Source: Oxyruncus cristatus (Eukaryota; Chordata; Aves; Passeriformes; Cotingidae). Taken from it: a stretch of DNA of 64,000 nt. Where the stretch lies: NCBI GenBank assembly GCA_013399855.1, contig VXAY01007403.1:700250-764249 (forward strand), written 5' to 3'. The notes under the pieces are model-generated. The model was not told the origin of the DNA and did no database searches. It saw only the letters and a list, made by a program, of their open reading frames with translations. Shown piece by piece: positions 1 to 13,400 of this stretch (position 1 is the stretch's first letter; every line of letters starts with the position of its first letter). The translations under genes were made by a program, and so were the position numbers.

Positions 1-55
1 CCGCCGCCTCCCCCGCCCGGCGCGCTGCGCTCGCAGCGCCCGAGAGCGGCCGCGG
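1..55 (+). other. Possible end of a first exon (donor at 55/56)
   Basis: The context GCGG|GTGAGG at 55/56 fits a vertebrate 5' splice site inside the CpG island. If used, bases 1-55 would be the 3' part of a first exon, 5' UTR or coding, whose start lies left of the window. The product cannot be recognised from so little sequence. Other GT sites in the island (for example near 99 and 527) are weaker alternatives. Confidence 0.25.
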
Positions 56-271
56 GTGAGGGGCAGCGGCTGCGCTCCCTCAGCCTCCGCCGTGTGAGGT
101 GGGAGTCACGGGGGGGCCACGGAGCCCTCTAGAAAACAGAAACGCCGCAGAGCGGAACGCGCGCAGGAACCGCAGTCGCGGTGCGGGGCTCGCCCCGCGC
201 TCTCAGCCTCGCCAGGGTCCAGCGGGACCCCGCGGAGGGGCGGGGGGGGGAGGCCGCGCGGGCCCCGCCCC

Positions 272-274
272 NNN
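272..274. other. Assembly gap (3 N) in the CpG island
   Basis: Three unknown bases follow a GCCCCGCCCC run and sit just after a long G tract at 236-250. GC-rich, possibly quadruplex-forming DNA is a common cause of small gaps in bird assemblies. The true gap length is unknown. Confidence 0.95.
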
Positions 275-480
275 GGCGGAGCAGCCGTCGCGGCCCCGGC
301 GCCGCGGGAGGCAGTGTCCCTGTGGGAAAAAGGGGCATCTATCCCTTCCTCCTCCGCCTCTGCCTCTGATTGCCGTCCGAAGGCACCAGCTCCGTGGTGG
401 GGCCGGGAACGAGGGAGCGCGAGCACACGGGATGCACAGGCCACCGGGTGCCTTCACATCTTTCCCCAAAACATGCTAAA

Positions 481-3400
481 TTCCAAGAAGATGCGTGTAT
501 CCACGTTAAAGCATCTATTTCAGAAAGGTAGTTAATGGAAAGGACAGAGGAAACTTAGGGTAAACGCTTATTTTGTTTTTATTTCCCTTAAAGTTTGAAA
601 CATGTTCCCAGCACATTTTGCTTACAGTTTCAGGTATATTTTAATTCTTACCCCTAGTTGTGCATTTTTCTGCATATGAGCTTCAGCAATGGCATTGTTA
701 GAGGGGGTGGAAATTTCACTTGGTAGGTGGAAGGTTTGCTTTACTTGATTTTCACTGTATTTATTGGTTTTTTTTGAGAATTTTAACATTAATAAAATTA
801 TTTCCCACTTTATTTAATTGCTTTAATGCACTTAGAAATCAGCCATCAGATTGTTACTCGAAGTTATAATTAGTTTGCAAATTAAGCCTCACAGTATTGT
901 TTCTCAATAGCAGTATGCTTTTTGTCTTCCACTCAGAGTTTACAGCATTTTTTCCTGTTCCTCAGAATGCTAAAAATCTGCGAGAGAGGTGTGTTGAGTT
1001 GTTGTTTTCTGTAGATATAGTCACATTCATTAGGCACATCAGTCAGTGTATTTGCCTGTATAAAGCTAGTTTGTGGTTCAGTTGAAAGCTTTATTGAGGG
1101 ATCAAAATGTAGAACGTTCTTGCCACAAACATGATGCAATTCATCACTTCTGTCAACAAACATTAAGGGAAGAAATACAAATTTTGTTTTCACAGACAAT
1201 CTGGTTCAAGTTATATTGGCACAAGTAGCATAAATAAGGTAGACCAATAAGTAAGAGAATGGTTGTTAGGGTTCTTAGAGACAACTGAAAGCACAGTTTT
1301 GCCAGTGAGTTGAGTTTTAAAGAGAATGGAGTTTACCACTGAGAAAGTGCTCTGGATTTGATAAGACTCTGTTTTATGAATTTGTGTATTACTTTTAGGT
1401 TTCATACTGATGTTGCCTAGCAATGATTTTTGGAAAGGAATTGCAGAGACCTGACAGCTTTCTACAGTATTATGAAAACCCTTCCATCCTTCAGATTTGC
1501 TTTCATCAAGCTTGACTGTATGAAGTGCAAAATCTCTTCCCAAAACTATTTTCAGTCCTATTTTAGAATAGAGAGCATTTAGATTAAAGCCTACTGTTTC
1601 TATTTTGAATCTCTGAAGTTTTTTACAATTTTGAATATGACAAATGGCTTAGGAAAATGGATGAAAGTCAGTATTTTTCCTTTTTAAGAAGTGTTGCATT
1701 TTACAAAAGATGTGACAAGTAATACAATGGACGATTGTGTTTCTAAATGTGCTGAAGTGTTGAATAATAAAAGGAACTAGGTCAAAAAAAGAAGTAATAG
1801 CTGTTACTTTTTAATAAAATAGTTTGGAAATAATGTGGTTTATTCAACCTTTCGTCTGTAGACAGATTATCTTTGGTGTCATTGATTAAAGTAATATTGA
1901 AAATCGGTACATTTTCAGTAAGATCTGGTTTCCTTATATCTAGATCTGTTTCTGTAGCCTCACATTTGAGATGCTTAGCCTAGATCAAAGCACTGGCAAA
2001 TAGATCTCAATAATTTCATGGGGTCTTGAATTTAAGGGCTGTGGGAAATTTGTCCTCTTGATTTTCAGTGCTGTGACTGAACTGTGTCATGAAGTTTCTG
2101 TCTATAAGACAGGACTTAATTCCAAACCTAGTGGACCTGTAAAACCCTTACATGGAGTCAATCCGTACCATTTTTTGAATGAGGACAAGAAAATCCCAAA
2201 ATGTCTTTTCTTACTGTGGCCATTGCAAAACTGTAATATTATTGCGGGTTTTTATAAAAGTTACGTAGACAGAAACTATAGACAGTTTTTCCCTATGTTT
2301 TACTGCTGAATCGGACTGGGGCCCTCATAAAACAATGGAAATAATTTTTTGTCCTCTTACTTACATCCAACAGGAGAAGAGAGGGGATACTCACCTTCAT
2401 TAAATCTCAGCATCTGGAGTTCCAGGCTTAATCTTGTATATCTCATTCGACAGTCTAAAGTAGTTTCATTAGGGATTTTTTTATTATGCTGGAAATGTAG
2501 CATTGGTCTACTTTGTAACAAATTCTAACACCTCACTGTGTACCAGCATCGCAGTATTCAGCAACAATTTATTTATTTTTTCCTGATTTCATATCTGAAA
2601 ACAACAGGGAGGTCTTAACAGAGGATTACAATAATTTATGCCACATTGTTGAAGAATAGTAAGATGTAGGATGTGGATAGTTTTGTGGAGCTTTCATGAC
2701 ATGTATACATTTATTTATACATCATTCCATGAATGCCTGCTTCCTGTTGCGCACATTTAGGATGAACTAATAATATTCACCACATACCCAGAGGTCACTA
2801 GGTGGGTGAGTAAGCTGGACATCCCTAGTCAGGAAGTCATAGTTAGTAATACCATGTCATATCATGGCCCCATCAGAGGATTTAAATTCTTAAATCACTG
2901 CAGGATTTGTCTAGTAAGAACAAAAAGTACAAAATGGAGTCCAAGAACCTTACACTTCTAGAGACATATTTAATATTTATTGTGCAACGATTATTTGAGA
3001 CTAAAGCTAAACTTAGAAAATCCAAAATAAATGAAAGTGGTTGTCCATTATATTGAATGAGTACAATAACGTACTTGGAAGACTCTTAATAGTTTTTATA
3101 TCCTGCTGCTTGCTGTGGCTCATTTATTCATGAGTTCAAGGGGACAAAGGAAGATGAGCAGTAAGGGAGAAACACACTTTTTAATTTTGCATGAAAGGTA
3201 TTTTTCATTATGACTTATGAAATATTGTTTACAAACTTTAAACTGATATTCTAAAATAACCTGTTACCATGCAGATCATGAGCATCTTATTGTCACACTG
3301 TTACAAACAGTTTGATCTCAGTAAAAATCTAGACTGTAAAGAAAAATAATGTAATTTTAAATAATTTTTTTAAACATAAATATTGTCCCTCCTAAAATGG

Positions 3401-6400
3401 TCAGGACCAAAAACATCATAGAGACTTCCATAAAATCAGTTAAACACATTCTGTTTGTTAGTCTGGTTCCCAGTGGAAGAAAATATTTTACAGTCTCCTA
3501 TGGATTCCAGCATGCTTTATAAAATGCTCTTTTTGACTTCTTTTACTAAAAGAGAATGACACCCTAAAAATTTATACTCTTAGTACATATTTGAGTCACT
3601 CCAAACCACTCATAATAAATAGAATGCTTTATCACAGTCATGCGAGTTTGATTTCAAATTCTTTTTTTGAAGTGATGCACTGTAGAAAAAGCATTAATGA
3701 TCAGAATTTCTTTTAATCAATAAGGCCTATCTTTGTTTTCAAGTATTATATGCGATTATCACCAATGATTGTACTTTATGCTGTATTGATCATTTCCACC
3801 TGATTTACTTCGGTAAACGATGAAAATTCTTGTTTTGATGTAAGTTTAGAAATTTGTGTGCAAGACTAATCAGCACTTCATAAGTCTGTATGGAATTCAG
3901 TGGGATTTGGATCAATCCGTAAGTGAATTTTGTGATGTCTTCAAAAATACCGAGACCATTTCCTTTACAGTACAAAAAAGCCTACATAAATGGCTTTGCT
4001 TCCAGTTATCTAAATACTTTATTAGTAAATGTACTTGGCTCTCTCTGTCTATCTGCATGGTAGTAGTTTCTTAGGAATCACAGATTCTATCAGTAGTTTG
4101 TTCAGCATTTCTCACGCAAACCAGATGGCATATTGCTTATTTTGTGGGAGAGGTCAGCCTGCTTCAGTCTAGTGTTTGCCTTCAGAGGGATCACAAGTGT
4201 CCTATATAGGATCTGAATACAAGTTTTTCATCAGCTCGTTGTTTCTTCAAAATATTCATGGCTTCAGTTGAGTAGTATGTTATAATCAAAACCAGGATTT
4301 TAGTTCCCCAACCTGTAATTTTTGCTTGAATTAAACCTCTGTTTGTGTATATTATCACACTCAGACATTGTGGAGACCTGCTCCCAGCTGGGCACAAATA
4401 CTACTAGAGACCTCTGCTCCAAAGAGCGCAGAACGTAAATAGAAACCAGTGATAAAGAATGGGTGAGGTATATAAAGAAATGAAGTGTTCAGAATGAAGT
4501 CAAAGCAAATATCCAAATTAGGAACAGAATTCAAACTTGCTTGCTGCTGCCTCCAGTGAACAAGTGCTTGATAGTACTGAGTCCTGTACCATCAGATATT
4601 TCAGACCACTCATGCCTTCTTTATTTGCCCTTCTCATACCAGTAGTCTGTGCCTTTTGTCTTCAGATACCTCCATTACCCTTTGTCTGGGTGGATAAGAT
4701 GCACAATATGTTCACTGTATTTTAGACCTTGTCCTCTGATTTGCCTATGCTTTTGACAGATGTGGAAGTGTTCCAGTGTAGAACAGCCATTAGCAGAAGT
4801 TGATGGTGATTCTCTTTACACAGTGGGAGTGGGATTTCAGTTATTAAATCTCAGTGACTTTACATGGAATTATATTATGACAGAATGCAGGTACTGCATT
4901 TCGTTTTATTATGCAACGGTTTATACATATGTATTTCTCTTTTATATATTTATATAATACAGTAATTAGATGATGTATTACAGCCAGTCTGTTCTCCTGT
5001 GTTCTTTTTAAGGCAATTTATCCTCTTCTATTCAAATCTATCCATATTGCTGTTTTGTTTAGTTTTCTACTTGCAAAAGCACGGAAAAAATCTGCTCTGT
5101 GTGTGGGTATACACAGAGGAATTTTCAGAGGAGACTTGATTTTTCTCTTCTTAGGGAATTAATTTTATGAAGTTTATTCAGTTGTGTTTTATCAAAGGAT
5201 TCCAACTCAAAGTTGTTGTAGCTCTCAAATTGAAGTTTAGTTGTTCATTTATAAATATGCAGTAATTGTAATAAAACAAAGGTCACTGCAGAATTCCATT
5301 GAGCATTATTTGCATTCACTGTTAACAAGAAATATAAAATGCTCTTTAGGACTGAGAAAGTTGTACATGATATAAAGTACAAATTTACAAATTATGCATC
5401 GCTGATTTATGAATATTTCAGCATTTGAGCCCCTTCTGATGCTTGTTTAATCTCAAGAGGAAGACAGTCAAATTTTTCAAAGTCATTCTCAGTTTTGTTA
5501 ATCTTGTAGAGAAGTTACAAACAAAGTTTTTGTCAAATTACTAACACAGTTTTCTGATGGACTAGCCACCATCAGAATTAGTAAAAGCAATCTATAATAA
5601 CAGTGTATGAGATCAGTGTTGTTACTTTACTCTCCAAAGACCAAATTATCATCCTTACTCAAGACAAGTTCCCCATGGTATCAATATAATTTGGTCTAAA
5701 TGCAGATTAGATTAGAGCCCATGGAAGAGGTATGACACAATAATAGCATGTGTTCCTGCTATCAAAAGCAATTTATTTCATAGTTTTTATTTATAAAGTC
5801 TTTTTTTCACTGTAGTTTTACTATTGAAACCATCACTGACATTTGGTAGAGTGAAACAGATGTACTTTAAAAAAAAATAAAAAAAATAATCATTTGTTGC
5901 ATTTCTTTCAATTTTAGATGGTTAGTCTGTCCCTCTCTGTGCTTTACTTCAGTTTCTTGGTTTTTTGTTTCTTCATTATCTGAAGGGAAAACAAGGCATA
6001 TGACATACTCAAATTAGTATTATTGCGATAGTGCTGAAAATGCACACAACTGAAATTTGGAAGCAAGTGGTTTTCAGTTATTAAGATAAAATTTTATTCA
6101 TATCTCCTAGAGATAGTAAAAACACAGAAAAAATACAAAATTTGCATCCCATCCATTTTTTGATAGCTTGATAGAAAATTGGTGACAATGGGGAGAACAT
6201 GTTACCCACTTTGGGGCAATTTTCACCAATTTGCTCTCTTTAATTCTTCAGGAGATGTAAAACGTTTTGAGAGCTGCCTTTGGTACCTGTTGTTCATCAT
6301 GTACTGCTAGCTATTCATATGCAGGGACAGTGCTCATAGCATGGTTTATAACTCTCAGCCATAGCTGATAGTTACATGCTATTGAACATCTTCACTGAAG

Positions 6401-7208
6401 GACTACAGGAGGATGGAGAATCCAAAGAGCAATTCTCCAACTCTTAGCTGTGAAAAATAAAGATTGACAGGAATTCTAACCTTACCACTTCTAACTAGCA
6501 TTGGAAATACCTTAAGTAGGAATCTGTTAACCAGTGTCACCAGCTGAGGTTTGTTATCACAAGTTGCTTGTGAGAATCTGAGGCCCCATTGCTGCTGAGA
6601 TGGCTCTGGCTTTACTCCTTTCCTGAGTTACGTCAGTGCACCAGACAAAGAGTTTTTTTGGTTTTTTTGGTTGTATGATCTTGATGTTGAGTGAGTGTGC
6701 TATAACAGCCCAGCTAAGCCTTCTTCAGAAGCAAAAGGTGGCATAAAGAAAGAGCTGGAGGTAAACAGTGACACTGGTTCAGCACAGTTTAGATTTGTCT
6801 TTCAGAAATGGTCAATACATGTTACCCTTGTCCACTCTTGGATATGTTAGCAACTAGTTACATAATAGTTTGTTTCTAGGCAAGTATACCAGGTTTGATT
6901 GCAGTTTACTGCGAGATGCTTCAAAATAGAGTCCAAGCTACCTGTTTATCCAGGGCTTCCTGCTGACCATTTAAAGAGTCATGCAGATTGCTGTGAAAGT
7001 GTGCATAGAGTGCTTGGAGATGAGCCTGTGAAGCCATTGTAGCTCATTCCTGTAGTGCAGCTAGAAACAGTTTAAATTACATATTAGAAAATCAGGTAAT
7101 GAGAAATAATACTGCACATGCTTTGTGCAAGAACACTTTTTCCTGAAAGGGTTTTGGAAAATCTTAACTCCAAAGGTTTCATGCAGAATGTTTCTTTGAA
7201 TGATAAAT
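481..7208. other. AT-rich non-coding DNA, no gene seen
   Basis: I see no recognisable exon, RNA gene or transposon here. Open frames are short and read as low-complexity or random protein. There are short A/T runs (for example an A-rich patch at 5869-5890). This is consistent with intron or intergenic sequence. Confidence 0.6.
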
Positions 7209-7232
7209 GGTTCACTTTTTCTTATAGTGTTT
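7209..7232 (+). repeat. 24-bp duplicated flank, left copy
   Basis: This segment is identical to 7400-7423. The two copies flank an LTR-like insert and a single N. The left copy is directly followed by TG, the expected first dinucleotide of an LTR. Confidence 0.85.
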
Positions 7233-7398
7233 TGCGGTAGTGATTTGGGTATAAGGGGCACCACAGGTTTGAGTGATCAGCTCATCACCTGGTGGGTGAA
7301 TGCTCTCCCCTGCCCCCCTTCTGCCTGGCCCCAGGGAGCCCAGCACGGACCCACACAGACCAGAGGAGAGAGGCGAGCAAGAGAGAGATTTATTGTGG
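7233..7398 (-). mobile_element. LTR end of an endogenous retrovirus-like element, truncated at a gap
   Basis: The segment begins TG on the plus strand, so it ends CA on the minus strand, as LTRs do. Read on the minus strand it has an AATAAA polyadenylation signal (complement of 7389-7394), then a pyrimidine-rich stretch and about 150 nt to the terminal CA. That is the usual order of R and U5. Its GC content is much higher than its surroundings. The U3 side is missing because the contig stops at the N at 7399. No gag, pol or env sequence is visible. Whether the full insertion is a solo LTR or longer cannot be told. The family is not assigned. Confidence 0.55.
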
Positions 7399-7399
7399 N
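7399..7399. other. Single-N contig junction
   Basis: One N separates the LTR-like insert from a second copy of the 24-bp left flank. The right-hand contig reads straight through the insertion point into unique host DNA, as an empty allele would. Confidence 0.85.
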
Positions 7400-7423
7400 G
7401 GTTCACTTTTTCTTATAGTGTTT
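7400..7423 (+). repeat. 24-bp duplicated flank, right copy
   Basis: Exact copy of 7209-7232, much longer than the 4-6 bp target duplication made by retroviral integration. It therefore probably represents host sequence assembled twice. Confidence 0.85.
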
Positions 7424-10400
7424 GCTTCTCTGTCCTATGAACATATTCTTATGTACCGCATACATAGGAGATTTCAATTGTCTGCAAAGCTAGGCACTTC
7501 AACTTGAACTGTAACAAACTGTGTTTTTATCCTTGAAGTGTTTTGTTTGTTCTGTTGCACTGGCCGATATCTGCAGTAATTGGCAAACATACAGATGCTC
7601 CTTACTGGTATGTTTGAAGGTTGATAGATGTGCTTCACACTGACAAAGGAGAGGAGGAAAAATGTTCAGCCCTGCAGGTGTAATGTGAGTACAGAGCCTT
7701 ATCCAGCTGGTCCGTCTGCACCAAATGTCTAGGAAGTCACTAATAATACAGAGTGGATCACGAAGTTTCGCTCTCCTTGGAAGGGAGAAAGGTGCCAAGG
7801 CTGGGATATTATCCAATTCCAACACCTGATAAAACTGTGGGAGTTATGTATAGGGCCATAGGGCTTCGGTGTTATTATTTGGGTTGTTATTTTAGTTCAT
7901 AAATGCAATAGATATGGGTTATCCATCTTGAAGCAGAACTATAATCAGACCAAAAAGTTTGCTAGTTATTGTCCTGTGAGAATTTAATGTACTTAAATGT
8001 ACTTAAAAATAATTTGAGCCAACCCTAGAACCAGAGTTTCCCTGTGTCATAAATGAATGTTCAAGTTGTTGCATATTCGTTTTCTTTAATCCAGTGAATT
8101 TTTAATTTATTGACAAAAATTAGGGCAGCTTCAGATTTGGGAAAAATAAAGAATATTCCTATTCCTTGATGGGACAGAACCTTCTGAGAAGAAGAGCCAC
8201 TGAGTCCAGATTGCTCCAAGTGCTGCAGTTGTTTACAGGACATTCAGATCTGGGTTGGCAGTTTCTACACAGAAGATTATGAAGGGAGGATACCAGTCTC
8301 TGGTTTTGTCTTGTGCAAAGCTTGGTTAAGCCGGGTTGATCCAAGACCACCTTTTTGATTCAGTCTGGTCAGGAGTTTGCTACTTATCACAATAAGGAAG
8401 TGCTCAGACCCTTGTTAGCATCTTACATGGGTTGCTTAGGGCTCTTAAACACCAGCAGGTGTGGGCTTCCCTAGGATGAACATTCTGGAGGTCCTGTTTG
8501 GAATGTGGGTCATGAAAGTGATGATGAGGCATGTAGATTTATTTGATTTCTTTAGTAAATGCTTTTTGATGCTTCTGTGCATCAGTTCCTTTCTGTGTGG
8601 TATGGTTAGAATGGTACTGCCTTACCTTCTGTTGATATTATGAGGATAAGTACGTCAAAGTTTTGCTGTGCAATCAGCATTGTACAGGTACTTAGAGTGT
8701 ATAGATTATGCCATCACTGCTAAACATGAAAGGTTTTTTTTCCCTCATAGATCTGATTAAAATCAAATCTATGTTCTTCCCAAGTATTTTTGGTGGTTGA
8801 AGTGAAAGGGTGTTTTATTGGTTGCTTTGCAGATGAAATAGATGCAGAGAATGAAGGACTCTTACATTTATCTACTATTCCATGCTTTTAAGCTTCTGGA
8901 TAATGGATTTTTGTCCATGTAAAATCTGAAGTGTTGCAAAAAAAAGGTTTTAGTCTGATAACATGTACAATAACTTTACAATAACTGAATTTCTAGGATA
9001 AATAAGACATGACAGGGTACCCAAGCGTGCCAGGGTGTAGCATCTAAATATTTTTCAGATGTGACTACATTCCTGCTTTTTGTGTTCATTTGTACATAAA
9101 TATTCTCATTGAATCAGCAGCATTATTTATGTAAATGGGATTTAATTAAAAGCAGGTTTGTCAGTAAATACCCTCAATTGAAATTGTGGGTTCCTGAAAT
9201 GTATCTAATCAATATTAGAACAGGAAACCATTATTTTATTATTAATATCTCTAAACATTATTAAAAAATAATTCCAACAGCAATAAAAAATGCAATCAAT
9301 CAAATCATTATAATATATATTAATAATATAAATTAATTTACTATATATGAGCTGTCTTATATAAATTGGATAAATATTCTTTGTTCTTGTTATCCTAGAA
9401 CCCAGTTTTGTCCAGTTCCCAGGTCTACACTGCTTTAGCTGGTCATCAGTTTGTTAGCTCTGAGGTCCCCGGGGCCATTCTTTGCCTTTCACTGGCCCTT
9501 CCAGACCTGTGCTCCTCTGCTCTCAAACCATTCTTTCTTTGCCAGAACTCTGCTGTTCTGCATTGCATTGTTATGCTGGGGTAATAAGTATGTCATTCTG
9601 GACAGAATAACTGTTGCTACCATGTATAAAAAGAATATGGTTCTAAAAAGATAAGCAAAAGTTAAACAAATCAGGCAGTAGCTGGCTGGTTATTAAAAAA
9701 GCTAAAATAAAGCTTCAGGAAGAACAGAACAAGTTCAGAAAATACTTGATGTGTTCTGAGGCTTTTTAATGGCAATGGCAGTACTGTATTTATTGTGATA
9801 CGGGTCTGCACTAAAATACATTTAGAATCATGAAGAATGGCCATGGTTATTGTTGTTGTCCTTTTTTTTTTGTTGTTTCTGTTCAATGTGTTCAGAAACT
9901 GCCATGGAATTTGTTGCAAAATTTTAGCATTCTAAAGCATGCATCTTTTCTCATTAGATGAAAAAAAAAAGTAGTGTCACATTATTGATTTATATTTGAT
10001 AAATGGTATCACACTAGACACATCTGGATAAAAACAGGAATCTCTTTAGGAGCAGTTGGCTGATGTTTGGCTATGACTGACACAACTACTATAAAAATAG
10101 ATGCTTTTTAATTCTCATTTTTGTGTAAGTTTGGGTTTGTATTTATCTCTATGTGTCTGAACACAAAGTTGACAGTCATTTGAGATGACAACCACTGTCA
10201 GGGAGTTCTTCCTAAGAAGGAGAAGGCATTAAGTTATGAAGTATTGAAAGATAGTCTTTACTATAATATGAGCTGTGGAAGAATATGTGGCTCTAAAGGA
10301 TGTGAGGATACATATAAAAAACACAACAAAAAGATCATCTTAAAAACAGAATTTACTGAGATTGCATGAGGGTGAAAATAAGCATGTAGGATGTTTTGGT

Positions 10401-13400
10401 GATCTACGGAAACATTGTCCAGCAATTATTAGATTTCAGAGGTTAGTAAGTGCCATTTTTAAAAATCCTGAATTAATATCTTGATGTAATGCTGTGTCAA
10501 AGGACTTTTTACATTTCTAAGGTCTGTCTTCCATTGTGTGTATACTTCAACCACAATATTTAACTTCAAACATTTGGGCATAGAAAGTCCTAGAAAATAA
10601 TTTTGCATTAAAATCAATACATTTTCAATAATCTGGTTGCTAAGACTGATTTCAAAAAGTACAAGTTATTTTGCTAGCAACGCAGAATGTTGTGAATTGC
10701 ATAGCCCTATAAACATGGATCTGAGCTACATGTCCAATACCAACCAAGGGTTTGAAAGTCTTGTCCGTTCAGTCTTTCCTCACAGCTCAGTTGTCGTTAC
10801 AAGTCCTGAGCTTATGTTTCATAACTATTTACAGTCTTCGTACATTTTAAGTGTGAATACTGTTAACTAAAGGTGATCTTTTTTTGACAAATAAAGGAGA
10901 ATCACTGTGGTATTCTGAAGAGAAACCTATGTGGACCTTTACACAAGGAGAAAATTAGACTTCAAATTAACAGAAAAGATGAAAATTTAGAAGGTATTTG
11001 TGTCTTTTATACGAGTTAATTTGAAGTGCGTAAGTAAATGAGACAATGGAGAATAGACATAGGGTATACTTAAGATTTCTTGAGGAAAAAATACTGAAGA
11101 TGCTGAATGTCTTTTATTGAAAGACCCTATTGTGATATGACACCACGATAGTGTCTGGTACTGTGATACAGTCGGAAATTCTGCCATTTCAGGACAGGGA
11201 TCCTTTTGGCATAGAGTTAAAAAGACCCCCGGTATTCTTCTTTGTTGGCAGACACACATTGCTCATGGTAGCAGTGATGTGCTGGCGAAGACACAAAGTG
11301 CTGTGTTGATCAGAGAATACCTTATGTGCATGCTAACTTGAAGGATGATCACACACTGTGCCTCTCATAAGACAGACCCTCAGGCCACGAAGTCCATTTC
11401 AGCATATTTGGTATTTGTAACTTGTAGTCTCTGTTAAAAGTTGTCTCATTGCCCCAGTGGAGCTCACAGCTAAATACTGAGCAGGCTTCTTGATTAGCAG
11501 CTCATAGCACAAGGTTTATACATACTGAAGCTTCCCTTGAAATTATACTGGCTCTAAGCATGTTTTTTGCTTTTTTTTCCCCTTTGCTTTGTCTTGTGTC
11601 TAGGTTGTTAGCTCTTTACATTACTCTTTTAGCTAAACCCTCAGATTTCCCAGAAGCTTGCACTTTCACAGAGCTGTGGTCTTATTAGTATTCTAAGCTT
11701 ACAGTTTATCATATCCAGGGCATAAAACAGGTGAAGGAAACAAACACAGAAGCTTTGTAGGAATTACAAATGAAAAAAACACCAAACCTGAAAATGAAAG
11801 GAAAAACACTCTTTATTTCAGTTAGCCTGAGAAATGCACAGGCTTGGACAAAGAAATAGAATCCCTGTATTTAATCCCCTGGTTTTGTTTCCTCATCACT
11901 CCAGTCACACAATGAGTTGAAGCTGAAGGTTGGTGAAGAGTCCAGTATTCCCAGCTTTATGCTCTACGTTGAACATGATTCCTCTGTTATAAACTGCAAA
12001 TCCTCTGTTACAAACTCTGCAAATCCATTTCTTTTCTCCCACTGCCCTGTGCCATCTGCTTCCACGGGTTTTCTCCATTGGTTTTTTGCACAAAATAGGT
12101 TTCAGTCACAAAAGGCAGGGTATGCCTTCCAGCCCATGCTTCAATCATTTCTGGAAGTCCCCTTACTTCTCTGATGAAAGAGTGTAGCCAGGCAACCAAA
12201 ATGCAGTGGGTTAAGCTAGGATGTGAATTCAGTGTGTAGGTGTGTCCTACACCTGTGTGTCCCAGAGCCCAGTCTTCCCTCTTCACTTCCATCGCTTCAG
12301 TCGCCAGTATATATTCCTCTGAGTTGCTTCTGCTGACCCCGTAAATCTAGTGAGAGCAGTATCCCAGGAAACAGAAAATAAGGGCTTAAGTTTCCTCAGG
12401 CTAAGTATAACCATGATCTTGTGTCTCCTTATCCTTAAGAGACAGTTACTGTAGCATGTTTACATATGAAAGGTGTACTCCATCGTCTTCTGTAGCCGGT
12501 ATTTTTGAATAAGAGCAAAATGTCTTTGGGGTCAGCTCAGTATATATAGCATTGCCCAAGAGCATATGGAGGTTTGGTCATCAGAAGTCTTTTTCTGGCA
12601 CACAACACACTTACATGTTCACCTAGGTCCCTGACCAAGCACAGAGAGAGAACAAAGTGAAGTGTGCAGTCCTGGAAGCCTTTATTTAGGCCTGTCAGGA
12701 ATAGGAAAGTCCCCACATAGGCTTTTCAGGAGCTAATTTCAGGTAATCTGTACCACTTTCTTGAAATGAAGCTTTCCATTTTGCTTAGTCCTCTTTTAGA
12801 CACCAAAGCAGGTATCTCGACCATATGCAAATATTGTGAGTTAATCCATCTGCAGTAATCTTGAAGATTTTAATGATGTTGCTTGTCCAGCTTTGCTTAC
12901 GTTAGTATTTAATTTCCACTGATGTTAGTAGGACTGAAGGCAAGGATAACCAGAGAGTCTTTCTCTGGTTTCGTGTTCTTGTCAGTTAAAGTGCAAGAAC
13001 TACTGGAAAGAACCACACGCATTCTTAAAAATGAAATTCACAGTGAAATTTCTAGATTTTATTTATAGCAAGCATTATTTTTTTCTGTTGATATAAAAGC
13101 ATAGTTACAAGTTAGTTACTCATTAGTGTAAGAAAGACAAAGATACGGGAGTTATTTAATCAAGATCTTATTTTTCTTACAATAGTGGTTTCACTGTCAC
13201 AAATAATTACTACTTTTTTAATAGATCTGTCATGTGTAAATGCACTGGAGGCTACTCAAATCTGACAAAACCTTAATCTAAATGACATAAGAAGCCTCTG
13301 AAATCACATGAATTGTAAACAACATTGAAATACTTTCATTTGTGAGTACAAATGTGCTACAAATGAAATGATGAAAACAAATAGTTCAGTATATGTCGTA

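Larger units (their letters stand above)
1..450. promoter_or_regulatory. CpG island, probable promoter / 5' end of an unidentified gene
   Basis: This block is strongly GC-rich and dense in CpG, and changes abruptly to AT-rich, CpG-poor DNA by about 480-550. It contains GC-box-like motifs (GGGGCGGGG near 237-245 and GCCCCGCCCC at 262-271), long G runs and no TATA box that I can see. This is the usual make-up of a vertebrate CpG-island promoter. Overlapping open frames on both strands run through it, but that is expected in stop-poor GC-rich DNA, and they cross the unknown bases, so I do not call a protein. Direction of transcription is unproven. A possible donor at 55/56 favours the plus strand, with the rest of the window as intron 1. 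A minus-strand gene or a bidirectional promoter remains possible. Confidence 0.7.

Noticed and set aside
99..535. Overlapping long open frames on both strands in the CpG island
   Set aside because: Stop-poor GC-rich DNA makes such frames by chance. They are present in several frames at once, cross unknown bases and encode low-complexity Arg/Gly/Pro-rich peptides.
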